From NCBI GenBank assembly GCA_041685505.1, contig JAWLFQ010000065.1, forward strand, positions 1-14,400: a DNA stretch of 14,400 bases, given 5' to 3'. Position 1 is the stretch's first letter, and each line of letters opens with the position of its first letter. This document shows, piece by piece, positions 1-5,965 of this stretch. A program made the position numbers and the translations under genes. Source of the stretch: T1Sed10-7 sp041685505 (lineage in GTDB: Bacteria; Actinomycetota; Nitriliruptoria; Nitriliruptorales; Nitriliruptoraceae). A model generated the notes under the pieces. The model did no database searches. It was not told the origin of the DNA and saw nothing but the letters and a program-made list of their open reading frames with translations.

Positions 1-656
1 GTGTACCTGGCCGCGAAGTCGTAGGCACCGTCCTTGGGCTGGATCTCCACCGCCGGCAGGGTGTGTCCGTCCAGGACCGTGACCGCCACCTCGGTGCCCT
101 CGATGAACCGTTCGATCAGCACGACATCGGCGTAGGAGAACGCACCCACGATCGCCTGCGGCAGGCGCGCCGCGTCCTCCACGATCGTCAGGCCCAGGGA
201 GGACCCTCCGGTCGCGGGTTTGACCACCAGCGGTATCGAGAGCTCCGCCGCGATGCGATCGACGGCTGCCGTGGCGCCCATCTCGCGGAAGGCCTGCTGG
301 GAGAGGGTGACCCGCTCCGGCACCGCCACCCCCTCGCGGGCGAACAGTCCCTGGGCGATGGGCTTGTTCCAGGCCAGCGAGCTGGCGAGCACATCGGGAC
401 CGGTGTAGGGCAGCTCGATCAGCTCGAGCAACGACTGGATGGTGCCGTCCTCGCCGGCCGAGCCGTGCAACGCCAGGAACGCGACGTCGAAGCCGCCCGT
501 CTCCAGCGTGCGCACCAGATCCCCATCGATGTCCAGGCGGGTGACCTGGTGGCCACGGTCGGCGAGTGCGTCGGCGACCCGGCTCCCCGAGCGCAGCGAG
601 ACCTCCCGCTCCAGCGAGATGCCGCCCGCGAGCACGGCGATGGACGTCTGGGTCAT
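1..656 (-). CDS. ddl: D-alanine--D-alanine ligase, N-terminal 218 residues (cut by window edge)
   Basis: ATP-grasp ligase joining two D-alanines for the peptidoglycan stem peptide, in the cytoplasm. I translated it by hand from the ATG at 656; the frame stays open to position 1, so about the last third is missing. Visible family motifs are GGISLEREVSL (residues 11-21, with the catalytic-type Glu17), LHGSAGEDG (63-71), YTG (84-86), the nucleotide-binding Lys146 followed by GGSSLG (150-155), and EVAVTVL (189-195). The end YDFAARY (212-218) matches the region of E. coli DdlB that holds Tyr216; a Tyr here (218) fits D-Ala-D-Ala rather than D-Ala-D-Lac synthesis, if this alignment is right. WNK (96-98) replaces the commoner MDK after the YTG block. 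The start is supported by a strong AGGAGG at 667-662, five bases upstream. It lies 34 bases after the aminotransferase stop and is probably co-transcribed with it. Confidence 0.93.
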   Translation of the reverse strand, partial: MTQTSIAVLAGGISLEREVSLRSGSRVADALADRGHQVTRLDIDGDLVRTLETGGFDVAFLALHGSAGEDGTIQSLLELIELPYTGPDVLASSLAWNKPIAQGLFAREGVAVPERVTLSQQAFREMGATAAVDRIAAELSIPLVVKPATGGSSLGLTIVEDAARLPQAIVGAFSYADVVLIERFIEGTEVAVTVLDGHTLPAVEIQPKDGAYDFAARY

Positions 657-661
657 GGGAT

Positions 662-667
662 CCTCCT
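662..667 (-). promoter_or_regulatory. Ribosome binding site of ddl
   Basis: A perfect AGGAGG on the minus strand, five bases before the ATG at 656. It is the strongest Shine-Dalgarno seen in the window and fixes the ligase start. Confidence 0.8.
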
Positions 668-690
668 CACGATCGGCCGGCCGGGGCGGA

Positions 691-1983
691 TCATCCTCCG
701 ACGCCGGTGGCCGGTCCGCTCTGCTTGCGGTCCGGGGCGGGCGCCTGGTCCCCGTAGACCGCCTGGACCAGCTCGAGCTCGTCGTGGAGCAGTTCACCGA
801 GCCGTGCCACACCCTCTGGGATGCGCTCCACCTCGGGATAGCTGAAGCACAGCCGTGCCTGCGCACCCCCGGACCCGTCGGCGTAGAAGCCCCGGCCGGG
901 GACGTAGGCCACGCGGCGGCCGACCGCTTTGGCCAGCAGGTCCGAGGTGTCGATACCGGCGGGCACCGTCAGCCAGATGTAGAAGGCACCCGCGGGGGTG
1001 GTCCACCGCACCCCGGCGGGCATCTCGCGCCCGAGCGCCTCGAGCATGACGTCCGCCTTCTCGCGGTACAGCTCGGTGAAGCGCTTGATCTGCTCCTGCC
1101 AGGGCTGGGTCGCCAGCCACCGCTCCACGATCATCTGCGTGAGGTTCGAGGGGCACAGGTCGGCGGCCTCGCGCAGCAACACGAGCTTGTCACGGATCGG
1201 CCCCGGGGCGGCGATCCAGCCCGTGCGCACCCCGGGTGCGAACAGTTTGGACATCGTGCCGACGTAGACGACCCGCTCCGGCACCAGGGATCGCAGGCTC
1301 GGTTGCACCCGGCCCGCGAAGTCGAGCAGCCCGTAGGGGTTGTCCTCGACCAGCAGCAGGTCGTGGAGTTCGGCGAGCTCCGCGAGGCGGTGGCGCCGGG
1401 ACAGCGACATCGACACCCCCGCGGGGTTCTGGTGGTTGGGCACGGTGTAGACGTACTTCGCCCGCCGCCCCTCGGCCCGGAGCCGATCGAGCTCCTCCTC
1501 GAGCCGGTCGATGTCCATGCCCTGGTCGTCGACCGGGATGTGGCGCACCTGCGCGCGATGGCTCTTCAGGGCCCCGATGCCACCGACGTAGGTGGGGCCT
1601 TCCGCCAGGACGACGTCGCCGTCGTCGATGAAGCACTTGGCGACCAGTTCCAGCGCCTGCTGCCCTCCGACCGTGACGATGAGCTCGTCGGCGTGGCCGG
1701 GCACGCCCTCGTGGTGCATGACCTCGGCGAGGTGCGCACGCAGCTCCGGACGCCCCTGTCCGCCGCCGTACTGCAGAGCGAGCGCACCAGCGTCGCGGAT
1801 CACCCCGCTGACGACGGCTTCCACCGCCTCCATGTCCAGCGCCGAGGTCGCCGGCATGCCGCCGGCGAAGGACACGACCTCGGGCCGCGAGGCCACGGCG
1901 AACAGCGCCCGGATCTCCGAGGCGCTCATCCCCGTGACCCGGGTGGCGTACCGGGTCAGATAGGGGTCGGTGTCGAGCCGCAC
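691..1983 (-). CDS. PLP-dependent aminotransferase (fold type I, 2-aminoadipate/MocR-like family)
   Basis: Predicted cytoplasmic aminotransferase of 430 residues, the usual length. With GTG at 1983 as residue 1, the PLP-binding features are NPAG (186-189), EDNPYG (213-218, with the pyridoxal-contacting Asp214 and Tyr217), and MSKLFAPGVRTGW (244-256), in which Lys246 is the predicted Schiff-base lysine. Arg377 in RLCFSYPE is the likely substrate-carboxylate arginine. There is no N-terminal GntR domain, so it is an enzyme rather than a MocR regulator. The open frame reaches 2124, but the GTG at 1983 has GGAGAT at 1993-1988 and the family N-terminus (DPYLTRYATR) starts right after it; the longer version would also cover a palindromic promoter region. 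The substrate cannot be read from sequence: 2-aminoadipate, aromatic or branched-chain amino acids are all possible. It is followed by ddl. Confidence 0.9.
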   Translation of the reverse strand: MRLDTDPYLTRYATRVTGMSASEIRALFAVASRPEVVSFAGGMPATSALDMEAVEAVVSGVIRDAGALALQYGGGQGRPELRAHLAEVMHHEGVPGHADELIVTVGGQQALELVAKCFIDDGDVVLAEGPTYVGGIGALKSHRAQVRHIPVDDQGMDIDRLEEELDRLRAEGRRAKYVYTVPNHQNPAGVSMSLSRRHRLAELAELHDLLLVEDNPYGLLDFAGRVQPSLRSLVPERVVYVGTMSKLFAPGVRTGWIAAPGPIRDKLVLLREAADLCPSNLTQMIVERWLATQPWQEQIKRFTELYREKADVMLEALGREMPAGVRWTTPAGAFYIWLTVPAGIDTSDLLAKAVGRRVAYVPGRGFYADGSGGAQARLCFSYPEVERIPEGVARLGELLHDELELVQAVYGDQAPAPDRKQSGPATGVGG

Positions 1984-1987
1984 GTGG

Positions 1988-1993
1988 ATCTCC
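1988..1993 (-). promoter_or_regulatory. Ribosome binding site deciding the aminotransferase start
   Basis: GGAGAT on the minus strand, with the GGAG core six bases from the GTG at 1983. No comparable site precedes upstream starts in this frame, which favours the shorter protein. Confidence 0.6.
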
Positions 1994-2041
1994 AGACGGC
2001 GGGGCCGCACCCGTACCGAGCCGGGTCCGGCCGGGGCGGCA

Positions 2042-2063
2042 TCGCTAGGCTCGAGCGTAGCGA
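2042..2063 (+). promoter_or_regulatory. 22-bp palindrome with overlapping opposed -10 boxes (candidate bidirectional promoter/operator)
   Basis: The left half TCGCTAGGCTC and the reverse complement of the right half, TCGCTACGCTC, agree at 10 of 11 positions. The palindrome contains an actinobacterial TANNNT -10-like hexamer on each strand: TAGGCT at 2046-2051 (plus) and TACGCT at 2059-2054 (minus). It lies in the 143-bp region between the divergent aminotransferase and small membrane protein genes, about 65 bases from either start. It may be a symmetric bidirectional promoter, a repressor operator, or both. The symmetry is read directly; the function is inferred. Confidence 0.5.
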
Positions 2064-2126
2064 CCGACGACCGGGGCCCGGCATCGGGCGCCCCCGCAGC
2101 CCGAGCCGACCGCTGATGGAGCACAC

Positions 2127-2300
2127 ATGCTGATCGAGAGCGGTGACGACGGGATGTCAGCTGGCGGCGACCACGTCCGACAGGTCGTCCCCGGCGGGTG
2201 GCGGCGTGTGCTGTTCGCGCTGGCGGTGGGGGCGGCGCTCGGGGCGGTCATCGGGCTGATCCTGCCGCGCGACGACGGACCGCGGCGCACCGAGGGGTGA
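2127..2300 (+). CDS. Small single-pass membrane protein, 57 residues
   Basis: I do not recognise a family. The frame begins at ATG 2127 with GGAG five bases upstream (2118-2121). It encodes a short polar N-terminus, a WRR positive patch (residues 25-27), one hydrophobic glycine/alanine-rich helix (about 28-46, ending GLILP) and a charged tail RDDGPRRTEG. The pattern predicts a single transmembrane helix with GxxxG-like spacing, which might permit helix packing. A second in-frame ATG lies at 2154 but lacks a comparable ribosome binding site. The next gene, a GNAT acetyltransferase, starts at or within a few bases of its stop, so the two are probably translated together. Its position next to the conserved acetyltransferase is the main argument that it is real, along with the ribosome binding site and the coherent helix. 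Confidence 0.6.
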   Translation: MLIESGDDGMSAGGDHVRQVVPGGWRRVLFALAVGAALGAVIGLILPRDDGPRRTEG

Positions 2301-2305
2301 CGAGC

Positions 2306-3010
2306 GTGCGCCGTCGGCCGGTCCCCCTGACGGCAGGCGACGTGGACCGGCTGCCCGGCCGGTGCGCGGACTGCCTGTTCTGGGAACTGGGGGGCCCGTG
2401 CCCGCAACCCCGCTCGCCCACGGTGCTCGGCGGGATCGCACCGGCCGTGAGCCCCGAGGAGGCGGCGCGCCCGGCCCGCGCGCGCAAGCGCGACTGGGTC
2501 GGTGCGAGGGTCCAGGAGGACGGGCCGCCAGGAGCGCGCATCGAGGTGATCGTCGACGGCGGATCCGCCCGGGAACGCGCCCGGACAGCCGCCTTCGCGC
2601 TCTTCGCTCCCGCGGAACGTTACGCACCCCGGGCCGGGAGCGCACCGCGCACCGCACCCGGTGCGATGCTGTTGGCGACCGTGTGGGTCGACGACGTCTT
2701 CCGCGGGCAGGGCCTGGGTCGCCTCCTGCTCCAGACGGCGCTGCGCGAGACCCTGCGCCAGGACCGCCCGGCACTGCAGGCCTACGGTGATCGGCGGTTC
2801 CGGGAACGCAGCTGTCTGCTGCCCGCGACCTGGCTGCTGCACGAGGGGCTCACCGTTCACCGCGAGCATCCGCGCGTTCCCCTGTTCCACCTCGACGTCG
2901 GGCGCACCGCCCGGTGGGCGGAGTCCCTCGAGCACGCCCTGGAGGAGGTGCTCGCGCGCCTGCCACGCCCCGAGCGAGCGCCCGTCCCGGACCGTTCGGG
3001 CAGCCGGTAG
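2306..3010 (+). CDS. GNAT-family N-acetyltransferase (cwlM-neighbourhood type)
   Basis: Predicted acetyl-CoA-dependent acetyltransferase, 234 residues from the GTG at 2306. The acetyl-CoA loop RGQGLG is at residues 133-138 in a typical beta4-alpha3 setting (ATVWVDDVFRGQGLGRLLL). The N-terminal part has a Cys pair in CADCLFWELG (20-28), a signature I associate with the acetyltransferase that sits beside cwlM and parB in many actinobacteria. The substrate is unknown. GAGGGG at 2292-2297 lies eight bases from the GTG at 2306; the alternative GTG at 2297 would overlap the preceding stop as GTGA and add three residues. The gene follows the 57-residue membrane protein without a gap and precedes the MFS transporter by about 100 bases. 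The Cys pair could bind metal or be structural; no further Cys pair is arranged to complete a zinc finger. Confidence 0.8.
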   Translation: MRRRPVPLTAGDVDRLPGRCADCLFWELGGPCPQPRSPTVLGGIAPAVSPEEAARPARARKRDWVGARVQEDGPPGARIEVIVDGGSARERARTAAFALFAPAERYAPRAGSAPRTAPGAMLLATVWVDDVFRGQGLGRLLLQTALRETLRQDRPALQAYGDRRFRERSCLLPATWLLHEGLTVHREHPRVPLFHLDVGRTARWAESLEHALEEVLARLPRPERAPVPDRSGSR

Positions 3011-3025
3011 CCTGCAGCGAAGATC

Positions 3026-3039
3026 TCTCGATGTCGAGA
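3026..3039 (+). repeat. Short palindrome between the GNAT and MFS genes
   Basis: TCTCGA, two bases, then TCGAGA: a perfect dyad 16 bases after the GNAT stop. The two-base centre makes it a poor RNA hairpin, so a protein-binding site or chance are both possible. The rest of the 101-base gap (3011-3111) shows nothing I can assign. Confidence 0.25.
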
Positions 3040-3111
3040 CGCTGAGCGGGCGCCGAGCCGGCACACGGCCCCTGCCCGTTTCCGCACCGGCCACACCCGG
3101 GGACCCACGCC

Positions 3112-4317
3112 GTGCGCGCCTATCTGCAGCTGATCGGGCACCGTGACGCCCGCTGGCCGCTGCTGACGTCGATGGTCTCGCGCCTCACCCCCGGCATGAT
3201 GATCCTGGCCCTGGTGCTGTTGCTGCGCGAGCACGGCTACAGCTACGCCGCCGCAGGGCTCGTCAGCGCCGGCCACCAACTGGGCGTGGGCCTGGCCTCG
3301 CCGCTGCAGGGGCGGATGGTCGATCGCCACGGTCAGGTCCGCGTGCTCGTCCCCGACGCCGTGCTCTACCTCGGTGGCACCGTCGGGCTGGCGACCACTG
3401 CCGCGGCCGGCACGCCGGTGCCCCTGCTGGTCGTCACGGCGCTGGCCACGGGCGCCTTCTACCCGCCGGTGACGGCGGCCTCCCGGGTGCTGCTGTCCCG
3501 GCTGTTCCCGTCAGGCCAGCTGCGAGAGACGGCCTTCGCCGTCTCCTCGATCTCCGTGGAGCTCGGCTTCGTGGTCGGTCCGCTCCTCGCGGTGGCCGTC
3601 GCGGAGGCAGCCACCGCCAGCTGGTCGGTGATGCTGGCCGGGGCTGCGGCAGCCGTCGGTGCCGTCGGCTACAGCACCACGCCAGCGGCCCGCGACATGC
3701 CGCCCCGTCAGGGACGACGTCCGTCGGGCGGGGCCCTGCACGCCGAGGGAGTGCGGGTCATCGTGCTGGCCATCGGGCTGGCAGCGATCGCCTTCGGTGT
3801 GCTCGACATCACGGTGCCCGCCGTCGCGGAGTTCGCCGGTGATCGCACGGTGGCGGGGCGGCTGATCGCCACCCTGGCCACCGGCAGCCTGCTCAGCGGG
3901 GTGGTGTACGGCGGGCGGATGTGGCCGGGGACCCTGCCGGAGCGGCTGCGCTTCTTCGCGGGTGGTCTCGCCGTGGCGATGCTGGTGTTGCCGCTGACGG
4001 TCGCTGACCTGCGGGTGTTCTCCGTGGGTCTGTTCGTGGCAGGTGTCTTCCTCGCGCCGACGACGATCTGTGCGTTCCAGTTGCTCGACGACCTGGCGAT
4101 CCGGGGGACGCAGACCGAGGCCCAGTCCTGGGTCCAGTCATCGGTGGTGTTCGGTGTCGCTCTGGGGACGACCACCGCCGGCTACGCCGTCGACGGCGGT
4201 GGGCCCGGGTTGGCCTTCGCCCTGGGGGCGCTGGGGGTCGCGGTCGGCGTCGTGGTGATCCACCAGCGGATCGCGGTCCTGTCACGGCCGCGGGTCGACA
4301 CCTCGCTGGCCCCGTGA
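3112..4317 (+). CDS. Major facilitator superfamily transporter
   Basis: A 401-residue integral membrane protein with about twelve hydrophobic helices in two halves separated by a basic cytoplasmic loop around residues 198-212. The MFS motif A, GRMVDRHGQVRVLV (about 67-80), lies between helices 2 and 3, as in drug/H+ antiporters. The substrate cannot be inferred; sugar efflux or multidrug-type exporters are reasonable guesses. The start is GTG 3112, with GGGGA at 3099-3103 eight bases upstream. It points the same way as the GNAT gene and ends convergently with the cwlM-type gene, with a hairpin in the 25-base gap. The orthologous mycobacterial interval between the cwlM and acetyltransferase genes has no such transporter, so this may be a lineage-specific insertion. 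Confidence 0.88.
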   Translation: MRAYLQLIGHRDARWPLLTSMVSRLTPGMMILALVLLLREHGYSYAAAGLVSAGHQLGVGLASPLQGRMVDRHGQVRVLVPDAVLYLGGTVGLATTAAAGTPVPLLVVTALATGAFYPPVTAASRVLLSRLFPSGQLRETAFAVSSISVELGFVVGPLLAVAVAEAATASWSVMLAGAAAAVGAVGYSTTPAARDMPPRQGRRPSGGALHAEGVRVIVLAIGLAAIAFGVLDITVPAVAEFAGDRTVAGRLIATLATGSLLSGVVYGGRMWPGTLPERLRFFAGGLAVAMLVLPLTVADLRVFSVGLFVAGVFLAPTTICAFQLLDDLAIRGTQTEAQSWVQSSVVFGVALGTTTAGYAVDGGGPGLAFALGALGVAVGVVVIHQRIAVLSRPRVDTSLAP

Positions 4318-4318
4318 A

Positions 4319-4340
4319 GCGGCCAGGGGTCGCTGGCCGC
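4319..4340 (+). terminator. Bidirectional hairpin between convergent genes
   Basis: GCGGCCAG (4319-4326) pairs perfectly with CTGGCCGC (4333-4340) around a six-base loop. It fills the 25-base gap between the MFS stop and the cwlM-type stop. No T-tract is present on either side, as is common for actinobacterial terminators. It could serve both transcripts. Confidence 0.7.
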
Positions 4341-4342
4341 CG

Positions 4343-5422
4343 TCACACCGTGACCGCGACGTCGCCGACGAGGTAGTGGACGACCGCCTCGGTCAGCGCC
4401 TCCGCGATGCGGGACTGGTAGCCCGGCTCGCACAGCAGGCGGCCCTCCTGCGGATGGGTCAGGAACCCCGGCTCGATCACCACCGCCGGCGCCCGCGACT
4501 CGCGCAGGATCGCCAGGGTGGCGGCGTGGACCCGACAGTCCGGCGTGCCCGTGGCCGTGAGCACCGCGGCCAGCGCCAGCTCGGCCAGCCGCTTCCCACG
4601 GTCGGAGATCTGCACGTCGGTGCCGAAGTGGTAGGCCGCTGCGCCCCGTCCGGCAGGGGACGGGACGCCGTTGCCGTGGATCGACAGGATCAGCTCCACG
4701 TCCTCGCTGTTGGCCTGATGGGCCCGCTCAGACGGCGTCGGGGAGGTCCCCGGCCCACGGCTGAGCACGACGTGGGCACCGAGCGCGGAGAGACGTCCCT
4801 CCAGGGCCGCCGCGATCCCCCAGGTGACCTCGTGCTCAGGGGTGCCGTCCGGTGCCCGCAGGCCGGGATCGGCGACGCTGCGGCCGGGGTCCACCAGCAG
4901 GCGAGCCCCCGCGATCGCGCGGCGGCGCGGCCGCCGCAGTGCCTCGCGCTCCCGGACGGCCGCGGCGGCGGCCTCCTGGTGGGAGCGGTGCAGACGCAGG
5001 AGATGGTCCACGGTCTCACGGCCGGCGATGCCGTCGACCAGCACGCCGGCGTTGAGCTGGAACTCGCGCACCGCAGCCACCGTCTGTGGACCGAAGAGGC
5101 CGTCGTCGTACCCGGCATCGAAGCCGAGGCGGTTCAAGCGCCGCTGCAGGTCGCGGACGTCGTCGCCGTACAGCAGGGGCCGGGTGACGTAGAGCAGACG
5201 GTCACCGAGGTGGAAGGACGCACCCACCAGGGCCTGCCACGTCTCGGGCCCGACGACACCGTCGGCCAGCAGCCCACGGCGCTGCTGGAAGGCACGTACC
5301 GCGGACTCGGTGACCGCGTCGAAGACCGCGCGCTCCCCGTCACACGGCAGGCCGATGGCCCCGAGGCGACGCTGGACGTCCTCCACCTCGGGGCCGATGC
5401 TGCCTGGTCTGATCGGTTCCAT
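4343..5422 (-). CDS. cwlM: CwlM-type peptidoglycan-binding/amidase_3-fold protein, probably non-catalytic
   Basis: 359 residues. Two peptidoglycan_binding_1 repeats (about 7-65 and 83-141) each carry the AVRAFQ or AVREFQ and DG-GxT pattern; a charged linker follows (148-172), then an N-acetylmuramoyl-L-alanine amidase_3 fold (173-352). In active amidase_3 enzymes the first zinc ligand is the His of DPGHGG; here the motif reads DPGRSVADPG, with Arg181. The other ligand positions are kept: Glu196 or 198 (TPEHEV), His249 (LSIHGNG) and Glu317 (VVIEPGF). No signal peptide is visible, so the protein should be cytoplasmic. Mycobacterial CwlM is an inactive homologue that regulates MurA when phosphorylated, and this gene occupies the same place beside trxA. 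The C-terminal tail that carries the phosphothreonine in mycobacteria is absent. A TANNNT box sits 7-12 bases before the ATG. A regulator is likelier than a hydrolase. Confidence 0.85.
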   Translation of the reverse strand: MEPIRPGSIGPEVEDVQRRLGAIGLPCDGERAVFDAVTESAVRAFQQRRGLLADGVVGPETWQALVGASFHLGDRLLYVTRPLLYGDDVRDLQRRLNRLGFDAGYDDGLFGPQTVAAVREFQLNAGVLVDGIAGRETVDHLLRLHRSHQEAAAAAVREREALRRPRRRAIAGARLLVDPGRSVADPGLRAPDGTPEHEVTWGIAAALEGRLSALGAHVVLSRGPGTSPTPSERAHQANSEDVELILSIHGNGVPSPAGRGAAAYHFGTDVQISDRGKRLAELALAAVLTATGTPDCRVHAATLAILRESRAPAVVIEPGFLTHPQEGRLLCEPGYQSRIAEALTEAVVHYLVGDVAVTV

Positions 5423-5428
5423 ACCGCG

Positions 5429-5434
5429 AGCCTA
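5429..5434 (-). promoter_or_regulatory. Candidate leaderless -10 box of the cwlM-type gene
   Basis: TAGGCT on the minus strand occupies -12 to -7 relative to the A of the ATG at 5422, so transcription would begin at the start codon. There is no Shine-Dalgarno sequence before the ATG, which fits a leaderless mRNA. No recognisable -35 was found. Confidence 0.5.
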
Positions 5435-5437
5435 CGC

Positions 5438-5458
5438 CGCAGCGCGTCGCGGGCTGCG
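5438..5458 (-). terminator. Weak hairpin downstream of trxA
   Basis: CGCAGC (5438-5443) pairs with GCTGCG (5453-5458) across a nine-base loop. It lies in the 71-base gap after the trxA stop and directly upstream of the cwlM -10 box, so it could end the trxA transcript. The stem is only six base pairs with no T-tract. Confidence 0.35.
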
Positions 5459-5493
5459 CCGATGCCACGACCCACCGGCCGTGCGTGCGCTCG

Positions 5494-5817
5494 TCAGCCG
5501 ACGTAGTCCTTGAGGTCGGCCAGCAGCGCGGCCTTGCCCTTGGCGCCGACGATGCGCTTGTCGGGCTTGCCGCCCTTGAAGACCAGTAGCGTCGGGATCG
5601 ACATGATCCCGTACTCGCGGGCGGTGTCGGGGTTCTCGTCGACGTTGAGCTTGACGACCTTCAGCTCCTCGGTCCGCTCGTCGGCGATCTCGTCGACGAT
5701 GGGCGACACCATCTTGCAGGGTCCGCACCACTCGGCCCAGAAATCGACGAGCACCGGCTTGTCGGACTCGATGACCTCCGCGGTCCACTCGGCGGTGCTG
5801 ACGGGCGTGGCTCCCAT
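5494..5817 (-). CDS. trxA: Thioredoxin
   Basis: A 107-residue cytoplasmic thiol-disulfide reductant. The active site WCGPC is at residues 30-34 (Cys31, Cys34) in the context VLVDFWAEWCGPC, and the cis-proline follows Ser-Ile at Pro75 (SIPTLLVFKGG). The length and the single domain are typical of TrxA. The frame is open to 6057, but the ATG at 5817 has CAGGAG at 5830-5825 seven bases upstream and gives the normal thioredoxin N-terminus. It is reduced by the TrxB encoded just upstream on the same strand. The 148-base gap after trxB contains a hairpin next to the trxB stop, so trxA may be transcribed separately. Confidence 0.97.
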   Translation of the reverse strand: MGATPVSTAEWTAEVIESDKPVLVDFWAEWCGPCKMVSPIVDEIADERTEELKVVKLNVDENPDTAREYGIMSIPTLLVFKGGKPDKRIVGAKGKAALLADLKDYVG

Positions 5818-5872
5818 GCTCGAACTCCTGTGTCGGTGCGGTGATGGAGGGGCGGATCGGTGTGCTGCGGAA

Positions 5873-5878
5873 CCGTAC
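5873..5878 (-). promoter_or_regulatory. Possible trxA -10 box
   Basis: TACGGT on the minus strand, preceded by GTTG, would give a leader of roughly 50 bases. No matching -35 was seen. The 148-base trxB-trxA gap otherwise holds only the trxB-proximal hairpin and the trxA ribosome binding site. Confidence 0.25.
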
Positions 5879-5934
5879 AACGCGGGCCGCGCGACCGGCT
5901 CACGCGCCCCGATGTGGGCGGGAGCGGTCGCGGG

Positions 5935-5965
5935 CGGTCGCCGGCCCACCTGCGGTCGGCGACCG
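5935..5965 (-). terminator. Hairpin immediately after the trxB stop
   Basis: CGGTCGCCG (5935-5943) and CGGCGACCG (5957-5965) form a perfect nine-base-pair stem with a 13-base loop. The stem abuts the trxB stop codon (5968-5966). There is no T-tract. It could terminate or attenuate read-through into trxA, or protect the 3' end of trxB mRNA. Confidence 0.55.

Noticed and set aside
439..2133. Long plus-strand open frame (564 residues)
   Set aside because: It is antisense to ddl and the aminotransferase, both of which show clear family motifs. Its translation is rich in Arg, Gly and Pro with no recognisable domain, as expected of a GC-rich shadow frame.
2045..3094. Minus-strand open frame of 349 residues over the GNAT gene
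   Set aside because: The plus-strand frame holds the acetyl-CoA loop RGQGLG and the coupled small membrane protein; the minus frame has no domain and would run through the divergent promoter region.
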